Shown here piece by piece: positions 50,406 through 58,274 of a DNA stretch of 64,000 bases (the stretch's first letter is position 1; each line of letters opens with the position of its first letter). Origin of the DNA: Sciscionella marina DSM 45152 (GTDB taxonomy: Bacteria; Actinomycetota; Actinomycetes; Mycobacteriales; Pseudonocardiaceae). The notes beneath the pieces were generated by a model, which saw only the letters and a program-made list of their open reading frames with translations, searched no databases and was not told the origin of the DNA. Location: positions 44,080 through 108,079 of the forward strand of contig NZ_KB905391.1 of the NCBI RefSeq assembly GCF_000379465.1, in the 5' to 3' direction. A program made the position numbers and the translations under genes.

Positions 50406-51076
50406 ATGACCCGACGTGTCACTCGCCGGTCGTTACTGGTCGCCGGAGCCGTCACGGCGGGATCGGCGGCGTTGCACGATCGGAAGGAGGCGTTGGCCGC
50501 GGAGCGCGCGGAATGGAACGGTGCCCCGGCCGTTTTCCAGCTGAACCAGGAGCCCGCGCGGGCGCGTCCGGTCCCGTTCCCGGACTGCCGGATCTCGCGA
50601 TGGTCGGCACGCTGTACACGGTGCCACCGGGATTCGAGGGCTTCTCCTGGTACAGGCGGGGTCCGTAGGAGAACTACTGGGACCGGCACACCGCGGCGTT
50701 TCTCGGCAGCTATCGCAGCACCGTGGACGAGCAGTTCACCCCGTACGTACGCCCGCAGCAGACGGGGAACGTGACCGGGGTGCGGTGGGCCCGGCTGACC
50801 GATGGACACGGCACCGGGATCGAGGTGCGTGCCGAACCGGAAGGAGAACCCTTGGAGATCAGCGCGCTGCACTACACCCCGTTCGATCTGGACGGCCCGC
50901 GGCATCCGCACGAGCTGCGCAGGAGGGCCGAGGTCACGATCGGGGTGAATCACCGGCAGATGGGCCTGGGCGGCAACGATTCCTGGGGCGCACCACCGCT
51001 CGAGCGATACCTGCTGCACGCCGATCGCGAGTACGGCTACGCGTACCGGCTGCGGGCGGTACGGGGAACCCGATGA
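50406..51076 (+). pseudogene. Remnant of secreted GH2 beta-galactosidase
   Basis: The 5' part (50406 to about 50585) encodes a twin-arginine-like signal (MTRRVTRRSLLVAGAVTAG) and the GH2 opening (AEWNGAPAVFQLNQEPARA). It then jumps, in another frame, to the C-terminal beta-galactosidase small-chain domain (VPPGFEGFSWYRRGP ... ENYWDRHTAAFLG ... DEQFTPYVRPQQTGN) which ends at 51076. The central catalytic region, about 800 residues in intact family members, is absent, the frames do not join, and TAG at 50667-50669 interrupts GP-ENYWDR where Gln or His is normal. Three independent lesions make this a clear pseudogene. Confidence 0.85.
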
Positions 51077-52182
51077 TCCCGGCCGCCCCACGCTACGGAT
51101 CGGGTGCGCTGGCCGATCTCGCCGGTTCGCTGCTGGCCCGGCTCGGCCTGCCCGATGCCGCGGATGTGCTCGGACTCCCGGAGACGGAGAAGGCCTGCCT
51201 GCTGCTCGTGGACGGGCTCGGCTGGGAACTGTTGCGCGAACACCGCGACAAGGCGCCGTTTCTGGCCTCGCTCGCGGCGGACCGCGGACCGCTCACGGCC
51301 GGGTTCCCGAGCACCACCGCGACGAGCATCTCCTCGATCGGCACCGGCCGGCCCTGCGGGGAACACGGCATCGTCGGCTACTCCTTCGCGGTCGGGGACG
51401 GCGCCGTACTGAACGCGCTCAACTGGTCCGAGGACGTGATTCCGGAACGGCTGCAACCACTGCCGAGCCTGTTCGAGCGCGCGGCGGAAGCGGGGATCGG
51501 TGCGCACGTGGTCAGCCCGGCGGAACTCGAGGGCAGCGGGCTCACCCACGCGGTGCTGCGCGGTGCCCGGTTCCACGGCACCTATGCGCTCGGGGATCTG
51601 GTCTCGGCGAGCCATGCGGCGCTGCGCGAACCGGGTCCCCAGTACTGCTACGCCTACCACGCCGATCTGGACAAGCTCGGGCATCTGTACGGGCCGGGCA
51701 GCGATCCGTGGTGCCACCAGCTGGTGCACGTCGACCGGCTCGCCGCCGCGCTCGCCGAGGGACTGCCCGCGGGTGGCTTGCTGGCGGTGACCGCGGACCA
51801 CGGGATGATCGAAGCGGGGGATCGGGTGGACTACGACCACACACCCGAACTCGCCGACGGGGTACGGACCCTGGCCGGGGAACCGCGAATGCGGCACGTG
51901 TACCCGGAACAAGGCGCGGCCGGGCAGGTGTACGCGGCCTGGCGGGAACTGCTCGGTGACCGGGCCTGGGTGGTGCGCCGGGAGGAGGCGATCGAGGCGG
52001 GCTGGTTCGGCCCACGGGTCGCCGAGCACGTCCGCCCGCGGATCGGTGACGTGCTCGCCGCCGCACGCGGGGACACGATCGTCACTCGCTCGGAGACCGA
52101 ATTGATGTCCCGGTTTCCCGGCCAGCACGGCTCGCTGACCTCCGCCGAACTGGATGTTCCGCTGCTGCTGGCGCGCGGCTGA
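51073..52182 (+). CDS. Alkaline phosphatase-family phosphodiesterase/pyrophosphatase
   Basis: Soluble metallo-hydrolase of 369 aa resembling nucleotide pyrophosphatase/phosphodiesterases. LLLVDGLG near residue 42 gives the first metal Asp, FPSTTATSISSIGTGR near 78-93 holds the Thr nucleophile, YHADLDKLGHLYG near 197 and TADHGM near 238 provide further ligands. The start ATG overlaps the stop of the decayed GH2 gene (ATGA). Without its own promoter it may once have been cotranscribed with that gene. Substrate unknown. Confidence 0.87.
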   Translation: MIPAAPRYGSGALADLAGSLLARLGLPDAADVLGLPETEKACLLLVDGLGWELLREHRDKAPFLASLAADRGPLTAGFPSTTATSISSIGTGRPCGEHGIVGYSFAVGDGAVLNALNWSEDVIPERLQPLPSLFERAAEAGIGAHVVSPAELEGSGLTHAVLRGARFHGTYALGDLVSASHAALREPGPQYCYAYHADLDKLGHLYGPGSDPWCHQLVHVDRLAAALAEGLPAGGLLAVTADHGMIEAGDRVDYDHTPELADGVRTLAGEPRMRHVYPEQGAAGQVYAAWRELLGDRAWVVRREEAIEAGWFGPRVAEHVRPRIGDVLAAARGDTIVTRSETELMSRFPGQHGSLTSAELDVPLLLARG

Positions 52183-52187
52183 GAGGC

Positions 52188-53426
52188 TCAGGACGTGGCG
52201 CGGGTCTTGCGTTCGAAGACGAGATCGCGCGCGGTGTGCAGTGCGGTGCTGATCGCGCCGGAGAGCACCGCCCGCTCACCGAGTTCCCCGGAGACGACCG
52301 GCGGGGCCAGCGGAGTAGTGCGGTGCAGCGCCCGTTGCAGCGGCTCGGCGAGCAATCCGGTGTTCGCCCCGATTCCGCCGCCGAGCACGATCAGCTCGGG
52401 ATCGATCACCGCGGTCACCGAGGCCACGACGAACGCGAGCCGGGTCGCCTCCTCCTCGACGGCGGCACGAGCGCGGGGATCGCCTTCATGGGCGCGCGCG
52501 AACACCTCGCGGGCCGTGCTGACCCCCTGCACCCCGTTGTCCGTGGCGATGCGCACCACCGAATTGGCCGCGGCCGCCGCCTCGAACAGACCCTGGCGCG
52601 GTGGCACCTCGGCATCCCCGTCCACGGGTTCGAAGGGGAACGGCCAGCCGTAGGGCAGATAACCGACCTCACCGGCCGCGCCGTGCGCCCCGCGGAACAG
52701 CGAACCGCCCGCCACGATGCCCATGCCGATCCCGGTGCCGACGGTGATGAAGGCGAACACGTCCACGTTCCGGGCCGCACCCCGCCGGTGTTCACCGACC
52801 GCACACAGGTTCGCGTCGTTCTCCACGACAAGGCCCTCGCCGAGCACGGCCTCGAGCTCGTCCAGCAGTCCGGCGCGCCCCCAGCCGGGCAGGTTGTGCG
52901 CCTGGCGCAGGGTGCGGGAGGCGTGGTTGGGCACCCCGGGGCTGCCGACCACGGTGGCGAGTACTTGATCGCGCTCGATCCCGGCTTCGGCGACCGCCCG
53001 GTTCGCGTACTTCTCGATGGTGCGCACCAGTGAGCTCGCCGAGCGGGACCGGTTGCGTTCGTCGAGCGTGGCGACCACGGTCCCGTCCAGATCGGCCACG
53101 GCGAGCCGGAGCCGTTCCGCGCCGATGTCGATGCCGAGCACGTGCCCTGCGGAGGGATCGGCTTCGTACACCACGGCCGAGCGGCCGGGCCCGGACAGTT
53201 CCCGTCCCGCTTCGCGGACGAGCCCGCACTGTTCGAGATCGAGCAGTGCCTGGCCGACCGTCGGTTTGGATATCCCGGTCTCCTTGGCGATCCGCGGGCG
53301 GGTCGTGGCACCGGAACGGCGAAGCAGGTCGAGCACCGCGCGCTGATTCAGCTCGCGCAGGCTCGCCGGGGTTCCGGCCTGCGGGGGCTTGCTTGTTGTC
53401 ACCGCGCTCCTCGGTTGCGTCACCAC
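52188..53426 (-). CDS. ROK-family transcriptional regulator/kinase
   Basis: Protein of 412 aa. An N-terminal winged HTH (about 24-75, SLRELNQRAVLDLLRRSG and ISKPTVGQALLDLE) is followed by a ROK sugar-kinase fold with LGIDIGAERLRLAV near 97 and LGGGIGA near 345. The zinc-binding CxCGxxGC motif of sugar-sensing ROK proteins is absent. It is divergent from an APC permease with a 96-bp gap containing GTTAAGAAACTTTC (53483-53496), a plausible binding site. ROK proteins usually repress sugar genes; here the neighbours are an amino-acid-type permease and a carnitine acyltransferase. Confidence 0.88.
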   Translation of the reverse strand: MVTQPRSAVTTSKPPQAGTPASLRELNQRAVLDLLRRSGATTRPRIAKETGISKPTVGQALLDLEQCGLVREAGRELSGPGRSAVVYEADPSAGHVLGIDIGAERLRLAVADLDGTVVATLDERNRSRSASSLVRTIEKYANRAVAEAGIERDQVLATVVGSPGVPNHASRTLRQAHNLPGWGRAGLLDELEAVLGEGLVVENDANLCAVGEHRRGAARNVDVFAFITVGTGIGMGIVAGGSLFRGAHGAAGEVGYLPYGWPFPFEPVDGDAEVPPRQGLFEAAAAANSVVRIATDNGVQGVSTAREVFARAHEGDPRARAAVEEEATRLAFVVASVTAVIDPELIVLGGGIGANTGLLAEPLQRALHRTTPLAPPVVSGELGERAVLSGAISTALHTARDLVFERKTRATS

Positions 53427-53482
53427 TGTCGCTGTTTCCCGGGGAGTTTACGCCGCCGCCCTTCCACTTGCCCCTGGCGTAT

Positions 53483-53496
53483 GTTAAGAAACTTTC
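53483..53496. promoter_or_regulatory. Possible ROK operator at the APC permease promoter
   Basis: GTTAAGAAACTTTC has a GAAA-C-TTTC symmetric core in the divergent region between the ROK and permease genes. Its AT-richness stands out from the surrounding DNA. The arms are only partly symmetric, so it is a candidate only. Confidence 0.35.
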
Positions 53497-53522
53497 CAAA
53501 ATAACGAGCAGAGGTGGTTCCA

Positions 53523-54944
53523 GTGGCGCAACCGCGGGAGGGTGGCTCCTCCGCAGGATTTGAGCGAAGGCTCGGTCTCGGCCAGGCGACCGCGATCAAC
53601 ATGACGCAGATGTGCGGTATCGGGCCGTTCATCACGATCCCGCTCATCGTGACCGCGATGGGCGGCCCGCAGGCGGTCATCGGCTGGGTGGTCGGCGCGC
53701 TGCTGGCCCTGCTCGACGGGCTGATCTGGGCCGAGCTCGGGGCCGCGATGCCGGGTGCCGGGGGAACCTATCTGTATCTGCGCGAGGCGTTCCAGTACCG
53801 CACCGGCCGGTTGATGCCCTTCCTGTTCGTCTGGACCGCGGTGCTCTCCATTCCGCTGATCATGTCCAGCGGAATAATCGGACTGGTGCAGTACCTGGGC
53901 TATCTGTGGCCCGCGGTCGTGGACTCGGCGGGTAATCCGAACGTGCTCGGGCACGTGATCGGGATCCTGCTCGTCGGCGCCATCGCGGTGCTGCTCTACC
54001 GCAAGGTGGGCGACGTCAGCCGGATCACCACGGTGTTCTTCTGCATCATGTTGTTCTCCATCCTCGCGGTGGTCATCGCGGCCTACACGCATTTCCACCC
54101 GGATCTCGCCTTCACCTTCCCGAAGGGCTCATTCAGCCTCGGCGGGCACTTCTGGATGGGGCTCGGTGCCGGACTGATGCTCGCGATCTACGACTACCTC
54201 GGCTACTACACGACCGCGTACATGGGCGCGGAGATCCGGAATCCCGGGCGAAATCTGCCCCGCTCCATCATCATCTCGGTCATCGGCATCATGCTGCTGT
54301 ACCTGCTGCTGCAGATCGGCGTGCTGGGCGCGGTTCCCTGGCAGGAGATCGCGCACTCGAACTCGGCTGCGGCCCTCGTACTGGAACGCACCTGGGGATC
54401 CGTGGTGGCCAAGGTGCTCACCGTGTTCATCGTGATCACCGCGTTCGCCTCGGTGTTCGCCGGGCTGCTCGGTGGTTCCCGGGTGCCCTATGAGGCCGCG
54501 AAGGACCGGGTTTTCCTGCCGTGGTTCGGAAAACTGCATCCCCGGCTGCGGTTCCCGCACGTCGGCCTGCTGGTGCTCGGGGTGATCACGGCGCTCGGGT
54601 CGTTGCTCGATCTGTCCACCGTGATCTCGATGCTCAACGCGGTGATCGTGGTCGTGCAGGCGGTGGCCCAGGCCGTCGCGCTGATCGTGCTGCGGCGACG
54701 GCAACCGGAGCTGCGCAGGCCGTACAAGCAGTGGCTGTACCCGGTGCCCTGCGTGCTGGCCATTCTCGGTTGGATCTACGTGTACATCTCCTCGGGAACC
54801 CTGGCCATCGTCCTGTCGCTGATCTGGCTCGCCGTCGGGGTGAGCGCTTTCCTGATCTGGGCGCGCGTGGAGCGGACCTGGCCGTTCGGGCCGAAGGATA
54901 TCCAGGAGCGGTTCCTCGGCCAGGATCCGGTGCAGGCCGGATAA
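53523..54944 (+). CDS. APC-superfamily permease
   Basis: Transporter of 473 aa with 12 predicted membrane helices (LeuT-like fold). MCGIGPFITIPLIV near residue 27 corresponds to the substrate-binding unwound helix 1 (GxG), and RRRQPELRRPYKQWLYP near 390 is the cytoplasmic loop between late helices. GTG 53523 is chosen because GAGGTGG lies 5 nt upstream. Follows the ROK regulator divergently; the acyltransferase gene is next on the same strand (19 bp). A role importing a zwitterion such as carnitine or choline is an inference from this pairing. Confidence 0.88.
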   Translation: MAQPREGGSSAGFERRLGLGQATAINMTQMCGIGPFITIPLIVTAMGGPQAVIGWVVGALLALLDGLIWAELGAAMPGAGGTYLYLREAFQYRTGRLMPFLFVWTAVLSIPLIMSSGIIGLVQYLGYLWPAVVDSAGNPNVLGHVIGILLVGAIAVLLYRKVGDVSRITTVFFCIMLFSILAVVIAAYTHFHPDLAFTFPKGSFSLGGHFWMGLGAGLMLAIYDYLGYYTTAYMGAEIRNPGRNLPRSIIISVIGIMLLYLLLQIGVLGAVPWQEIAHSNSAAALVLERTWGSVVAKVLTVFIVITAFASVFAGLLGGSRVPYEAAKDRVFLPWFGKLHPRLRFPHVGLLVLGVITALGSLLDLSTVISMLNAVIVVVQAVAQAVALIVLRRRQPELRRPYKQWLYPVPCVLAILGWIYVYISSGTLAIVLSLIWLAVGVSAFLIWARVERTWPFGPKDIQERFLGQDPVQAG

Positions 54945-54963
54945 CTCGGCTAGGGTGCCGTCC

Positions 54964-56661
54964 GTGGAGCAGAATGAGGACGTCCTACCCCGGGTGCCAT
55001 TGCCGACCGTCGGGGAGAGCTGCGCGCGGTTCCTCGAATGGTGCGCCCCGCTGCTCACCGCCGAGCAGCTGCGCGAGACCGAGACCGCCGTCGCCGAATT
55101 CCGTGACGCGCCCGAGGCGGCGAAGGCCCAGGCCCGGCTCGCGGAGTACGAACAGGGCGCGGGCGTGCAGAGCTGGCTGGACGAGTTCTGGGAATTCCGT
55201 TATCTGGGCAGGCGGGACCGGATCGCACTGAACGCGAACTTCTTTTTCCTGTTCGAGGAATCCGCACAGCGCCAGGTTCCGCGTGCGGCCACCCTGCTGC
55301 GCCGGGCGCTGCGGTACCGGCAGCGCATCCTGGACGGGAAACTCGAACCGGCAGGCAAGCGCGGACAGCCGGAGTCCATGGCGCAGTACGGATTTCTGTT
55401 CGGTACCACCCGGATTCCGGGTGCGGGACAGGACACCGCGCGCCCGCCGGAACCGGCACGGCACATCGTGGTGTTCGCCCGCGGGCATGCCTTCCGCGTG
55501 GATGTGCTCGACGAACAGGGCTTGCCGTATCCGGAGGCGGAACTCGCCGGGGTACTGGACACGGCGCTCGAGGCCGCGGCGGGCAGGGGAGCCGGGGTCG
55601 GCGCGCTGACCAGCGCGGCCCGCGCGGAATGGGCCGGGGACCGGCAGGCGCTGCGCGAGCTGGGCAACACCTCCGCGCTCGAGGCGGTGGAGACGGCCCT
55701 GCTCTGCCTGTGCCTGGAGGACGAGCAGCCTGGGGACACCCTCGCCACTTGCGCCCAGCTGCTGCACGGGGACCCGGGCAACCGGTGGTTCGACAAGGCG
55801 CTCTCGCTGATCGTGTTCCCGGACGGGACCGCCGGGGTCAACGTGGAGCACTGTCGGCTCGACGGCACCACGATGTTGCACCTGGTGGACGCGATACTCG
55901 GCCAGGACGAGGACGGCGCGGACCGGAACGGGACCGGGAAACCGGGCTGCGCGCCGATCTCGTTCACCCTCGACGAGGCCCTGCGGGACCGGATCGCCGC
56001 GACCGCGGCGGCGTTCACCGAGTATGCGGGACAGATGGCGACCGAACTGCTCGCGATCGAGGATTTCGGGACCGAGGACGCGAAGGCGCTCGGGGTCTCC
56101 CCCGACGCGTTCGTCCAGCTGGCCTATCAGCTGGCACACCGGCGCGCGAAGGGATTCCTCGGCGCCACCTACGAATCCATCGCCACCCGGCAGTACCGGA
56201 ACGGGCGCACCGAGGCGATGCGGGTGATCACCCCGGAGCTGTACCGCTTCGTGGAACTGATGGAGGACGACGCGGCAGGCAGGGTGGAGCGGATCGCGGC
56301 CGCGCGCGATGCGGCGCGCGCCCATGTCGCCCGGGCCAAGGAATGCCAATCCGGTGCCGCGCCCGAACAACACCTGTGGGAACTGTCCAGGCGGGGCGCA
56401 GACGGACTCGCGCTCTACGACAGTTCCGGCTGGCGCGTCCTGCGCTCGGACTATCTGTCCACCAGTTCGGCGCCCTCCCAGCACATTCAGTACTTCGGCT
56501 TCGGTTCGACCAGCCCGCAGTGCATCGGCATCGCCTACGTGCTGCTGCCCTCGCGGTTCCACGTGCACCTGTGCACCCCGAAGGAGGTGCGCGAACCGAT
56601 GCACGCCTTCGCCCGGGACCTGTCCGGGGCGATCGCCGAACTGCGCGGTCTGCTCGGCTGA
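54964..56661 (+). CDS. Choline/carnitine O-acyltransferase family protein
   Basis: Bacterial member of the carnitine/choline acyltransferase family, 565 aa, close to the length of eukaryotic CAT/ChAT. Catalytic His296 lies in VNVEHCRLDGTTM, and the C-terminal SSAPSQHIQYFGFGSTSPQCIGI holds the conserved S-T-S and Gly-rich region that binds the carnitine/choline carboxylate side. It would swap acyl groups between CoA and a hydroxylated quaternary amine. TAGGGT ends 7 nt before the GTG at 54964 (leaderless); GTG 54955 is an alternative. The gene is rare in bacteria and adjoins an APC permease. Confidence 0.88.
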   Translation: MEQNEDVLPRVPLPTVGESCARFLEWCAPLLTAEQLRETETAVAEFRDAPEAAKAQARLAEYEQGAGVQSWLDEFWEFRYLGRRDRIALNANFFFLFEESAQRQVPRAATLLRRALRYRQRILDGKLEPAGKRGQPESMAQYGFLFGTTRIPGAGQDTARPPEPARHIVVFARGHAFRVDVLDEQGLPYPEAELAGVLDTALEAAAGRGAGVGALTSAARAEWAGDRQALRELGNTSALEAVETALLCLCLEDEQPGDTLATCAQLLHGDPGNRWFDKALSLIVFPDGTAGVNVEHCRLDGTTMLHLVDAILGQDEDGADRNGTGKPGCAPISFTLDEALRDRIAATAAAFTEYAGQMATELLAIEDFGTEDAKALGVSPDAFVQLAYQLAHRRAKGFLGATYESIATRQYRNGRTEAMRVITPELYRFVELMEDDAAGRVERIAAARDAARAHVARAKECQSGAAPEQHLWELSRRGADGLALYDSSGWRVLRSDYLSTSSAPSQHIQYFGFGSTSPQCIGIAYVLLPSRFHVHLCTPKEVREPMHAFARDLSGAIAELRGLLG

Positions 56662-56662
56662 C

Positions 56663-57544
56663 TCAGTCGCGCAGCATCGTCGCCCCCGCGGTGGCCCGTG
56701 TATCGCGGGCCTGCCAGGAACCGGACTCGACCGCAGCGAGGAACCCGGCAAGCGCGGCGTTGAACGACTCGGGCTCTTCGAGGTTCGCGGTGTGCCCGGT
56801 GCGTTCGAGCACCCGCAGTCCCGCCGTGGGGATCGCGCGTTTGAGCAACAATGCCGGTTCGAGGCAGCCGTCGTCCTCGTCCCCGGTGAGCACCAGCGTC
56901 GGCAGCCGCAGCGCCGCGAACCGATCGGTGAGCTCGTAGAGAGAGGGACGCAGGCGTTGCACACCGAGCATCGTCAGCCGGGCGCCGAGCGGATCGTGTT
57001 CGGCGAGCCGGTCGTGGAATTCGGCCCAGCCCCGCGGGTCCTTGTTCTGGAACTGCACCCGGGACGGTCCGCGCGCATACCACTCGGCGACTGCGCGGGA
57101 ACCTGTTTCCGCGTAGGCCTCGGCCACTTTCTCGCACTCGGCGGCGAATCCGGCGCGCTTCTCCGGAGCGGCTCCGTAGCCGACCCCGGCCACCACGAGC
57201 GAGGCGGCCCGTTCGGGATGGTCGAGGCCGAGGTGCAGCGTGCAGAACCCGCCCATGGACAGGCCCACGATGTGCGCGCGTTCGATGTCGAGCCCGTCCA
57301 GCACCGCGATGGCGTCGGCCACCGCGCGCTGCTGCGAGTAGGCCGAGGCATCGGCAGGCACCTCGGAGGGCGGATAGCCACGCGCCGCGTAGCGCACGCA
57401 CCGGTACTGCCGGGAGAACCGCCGCAGTTGTGGTTCCCAGCTGCGGTGATCCCCGGCGAACTCGTGCACGAACAGGATCGGGAACCCGGTTCCGGTCTCC
57501 TCGACGAACAGCCGGACGCCGTCGTCCGTAGTGACGTAGGCCAT
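56663..57544 (-). CDS. Alpha/beta hydrolase
   Basis: Hydrolase of 293 aa with the serine nucleophile in GLSMGGFC near residue 96, oxyanion HEFAGDH near 28, and acid and His in TGDEDDG near 218 and ERTGHTANLEEP near 250. It resembles 3-oxoadipate enol-lactonase/esterase-like enzymes. ATG 57544 is chosen, two codons past an alternative start, because the palindromic promoter with the CoxG gene gives exactly 7 nt from -10 to this ATG. Stop abuts the acyltransferase stop (1 bp apart). Natural substrate unknown. Confidence 0.88.
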   Translation of the reverse strand: MAYVTTDDGVRLFVEETGTGFPILFVHEFAGDHRSWEPQLRRFSRQYRCVRYAARGYPPSEVPADASAYSQQRAVADAIAVLDGLDIERAHIVGLSMGGFCTLHLGLDHPERAASLVVAGVGYGAAPEKRAGFAAECEKVAEAYAETGSRAVAEWYARGPSRVQFQNKDPRGWAEFHDRLAEHDPLGARLTMLGVQRLRPSLYELTDRFAALRLPTLVLTGDEDDGCLEPALLLKRAIPTAGLRVLERTGHTANLEEPESFNAALAGFLAAVESGSWQARDTRATAGATMLRD

Positions 57545-57549
57545 GGCAA

Positions 57550-57561
57550 ATGGTATACCAT
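57550..57561. promoter_or_regulatory. Mirror-symmetric divergent leaderless promoter / GntR-like site
   Basis: ATGGTATACCAT is a perfect 12-bp palindrome between two starts 22 bp apart. Read either way it gives TATACC 7 nt (or TACCAT 5 nt) before the ATG at 57567 (plus) and at 57544 (minus). The same bases can thus serve as -10 element for both genes. The sequence also fits a GntR-type operator (TGGT-N2-ACCA). Confidence 0.65.
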
Positions 57562-57566
57562 GTTTC

Positions 57567-58253
57567 ATGCAGATCCAGAACGAAGTCCGGCTCGCGATCC
57601 CGCCCGAGCGGTTGTTCCCGCTGCTGTGCGAGGTGGAGCGGATCGCGCCTTGCCTTCCCGGGGCGAGCCTGGACGGGCGCGACGGCGAGGCCTACACCGG
57701 GACGGTGCGGATCAAGGTCGGCCCGATCGCCTCGCAGTACGCGGGGAAGGTGCGGTTCCTCGAACTGGACGAGGCCAACCGGCGCGCCGTGCTCTCCGCG
57801 CGCGGCACCGAACAGCACGGCGGGGGAAACGCGGAGGCGAAGGTGGTGGCCACGGTCGCCGCGGACGGCGAGGGGGCCAGCGTGCTGCACCTCGCCACGG
57901 ACCTGGACATTCGCGGCAAGGTCGCGCAGTTCGGCAGGGGAGTGCTCGGTGATGTCTCGCAACGGCTGATCGAGCAGTTCGCCCGCAACCTCGGGGAACG
58001 GCTCGCCGGTGGCGGCCTGGACGACGCTCCGGTGAACACCCCGCGAGAACCGGCACCCGCCGCGGCACCGCCGGAAGCCGCCGCCGTGGACGGGCTCGGC
58101 CTGGTGCTCGCGCCGCTGCTGCGCCGCGCGGGCCCGGTGCTGGCCGGGGTGCTCGGCGGATTCCTCGCCGGACTGGTGCTGCGGCGGCGGGGTGGCCGGG
58201 AGATCACGGTGAAGCTGATTATTCCGAGGGACCCCGCTGGTCAAGGCGGGTAG
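57567..58253 (+). CDS. CoxG-like SRPBCC protein with C-terminal membrane anchor
   Basis: Protein of 228 aa with an N-terminal SRPBCC/CoxG domain (1-150; IPPERLFPLLCEVERIAPCLPGAS near 11-34 is a CoxG signature), a Pro/Ala-rich linker (about 150-170) and a C-terminal hydrophobic segment (about 175-200) ending in basic residues. CoxG anchors CO-dehydrogenase-family molybdenum enzymes or their maturation to the membrane. No coxLMS genes are present; instead an FdhF-like molybdopterin enzyme follows after 21 bp, so it may serve that enzyme. Shares a promoter with the hydrolase. Confidence 0.85.
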   Translation: MQIQNEVRLAIPPERLFPLLCEVERIAPCLPGASLDGRDGEAYTGTVRIKVGPIASQYAGKVRFLELDEANRRAVLSARGTEQHGGGNAEAKVVATVAADGEGASVLHLATDLDIRGKVAQFGRGVLGDVSQRLIEQFARNLGERLAGGGLDDAPVNTPREPAPAAAPPEAAAVDGLGLVLAPLLRRAGPVLAGVLGGFLAGLVLRRRGGREITVKLIIPRDPAGQGG

Positions 58254-58274
58254 GGAAGGCGCAGGATTAGGGGT

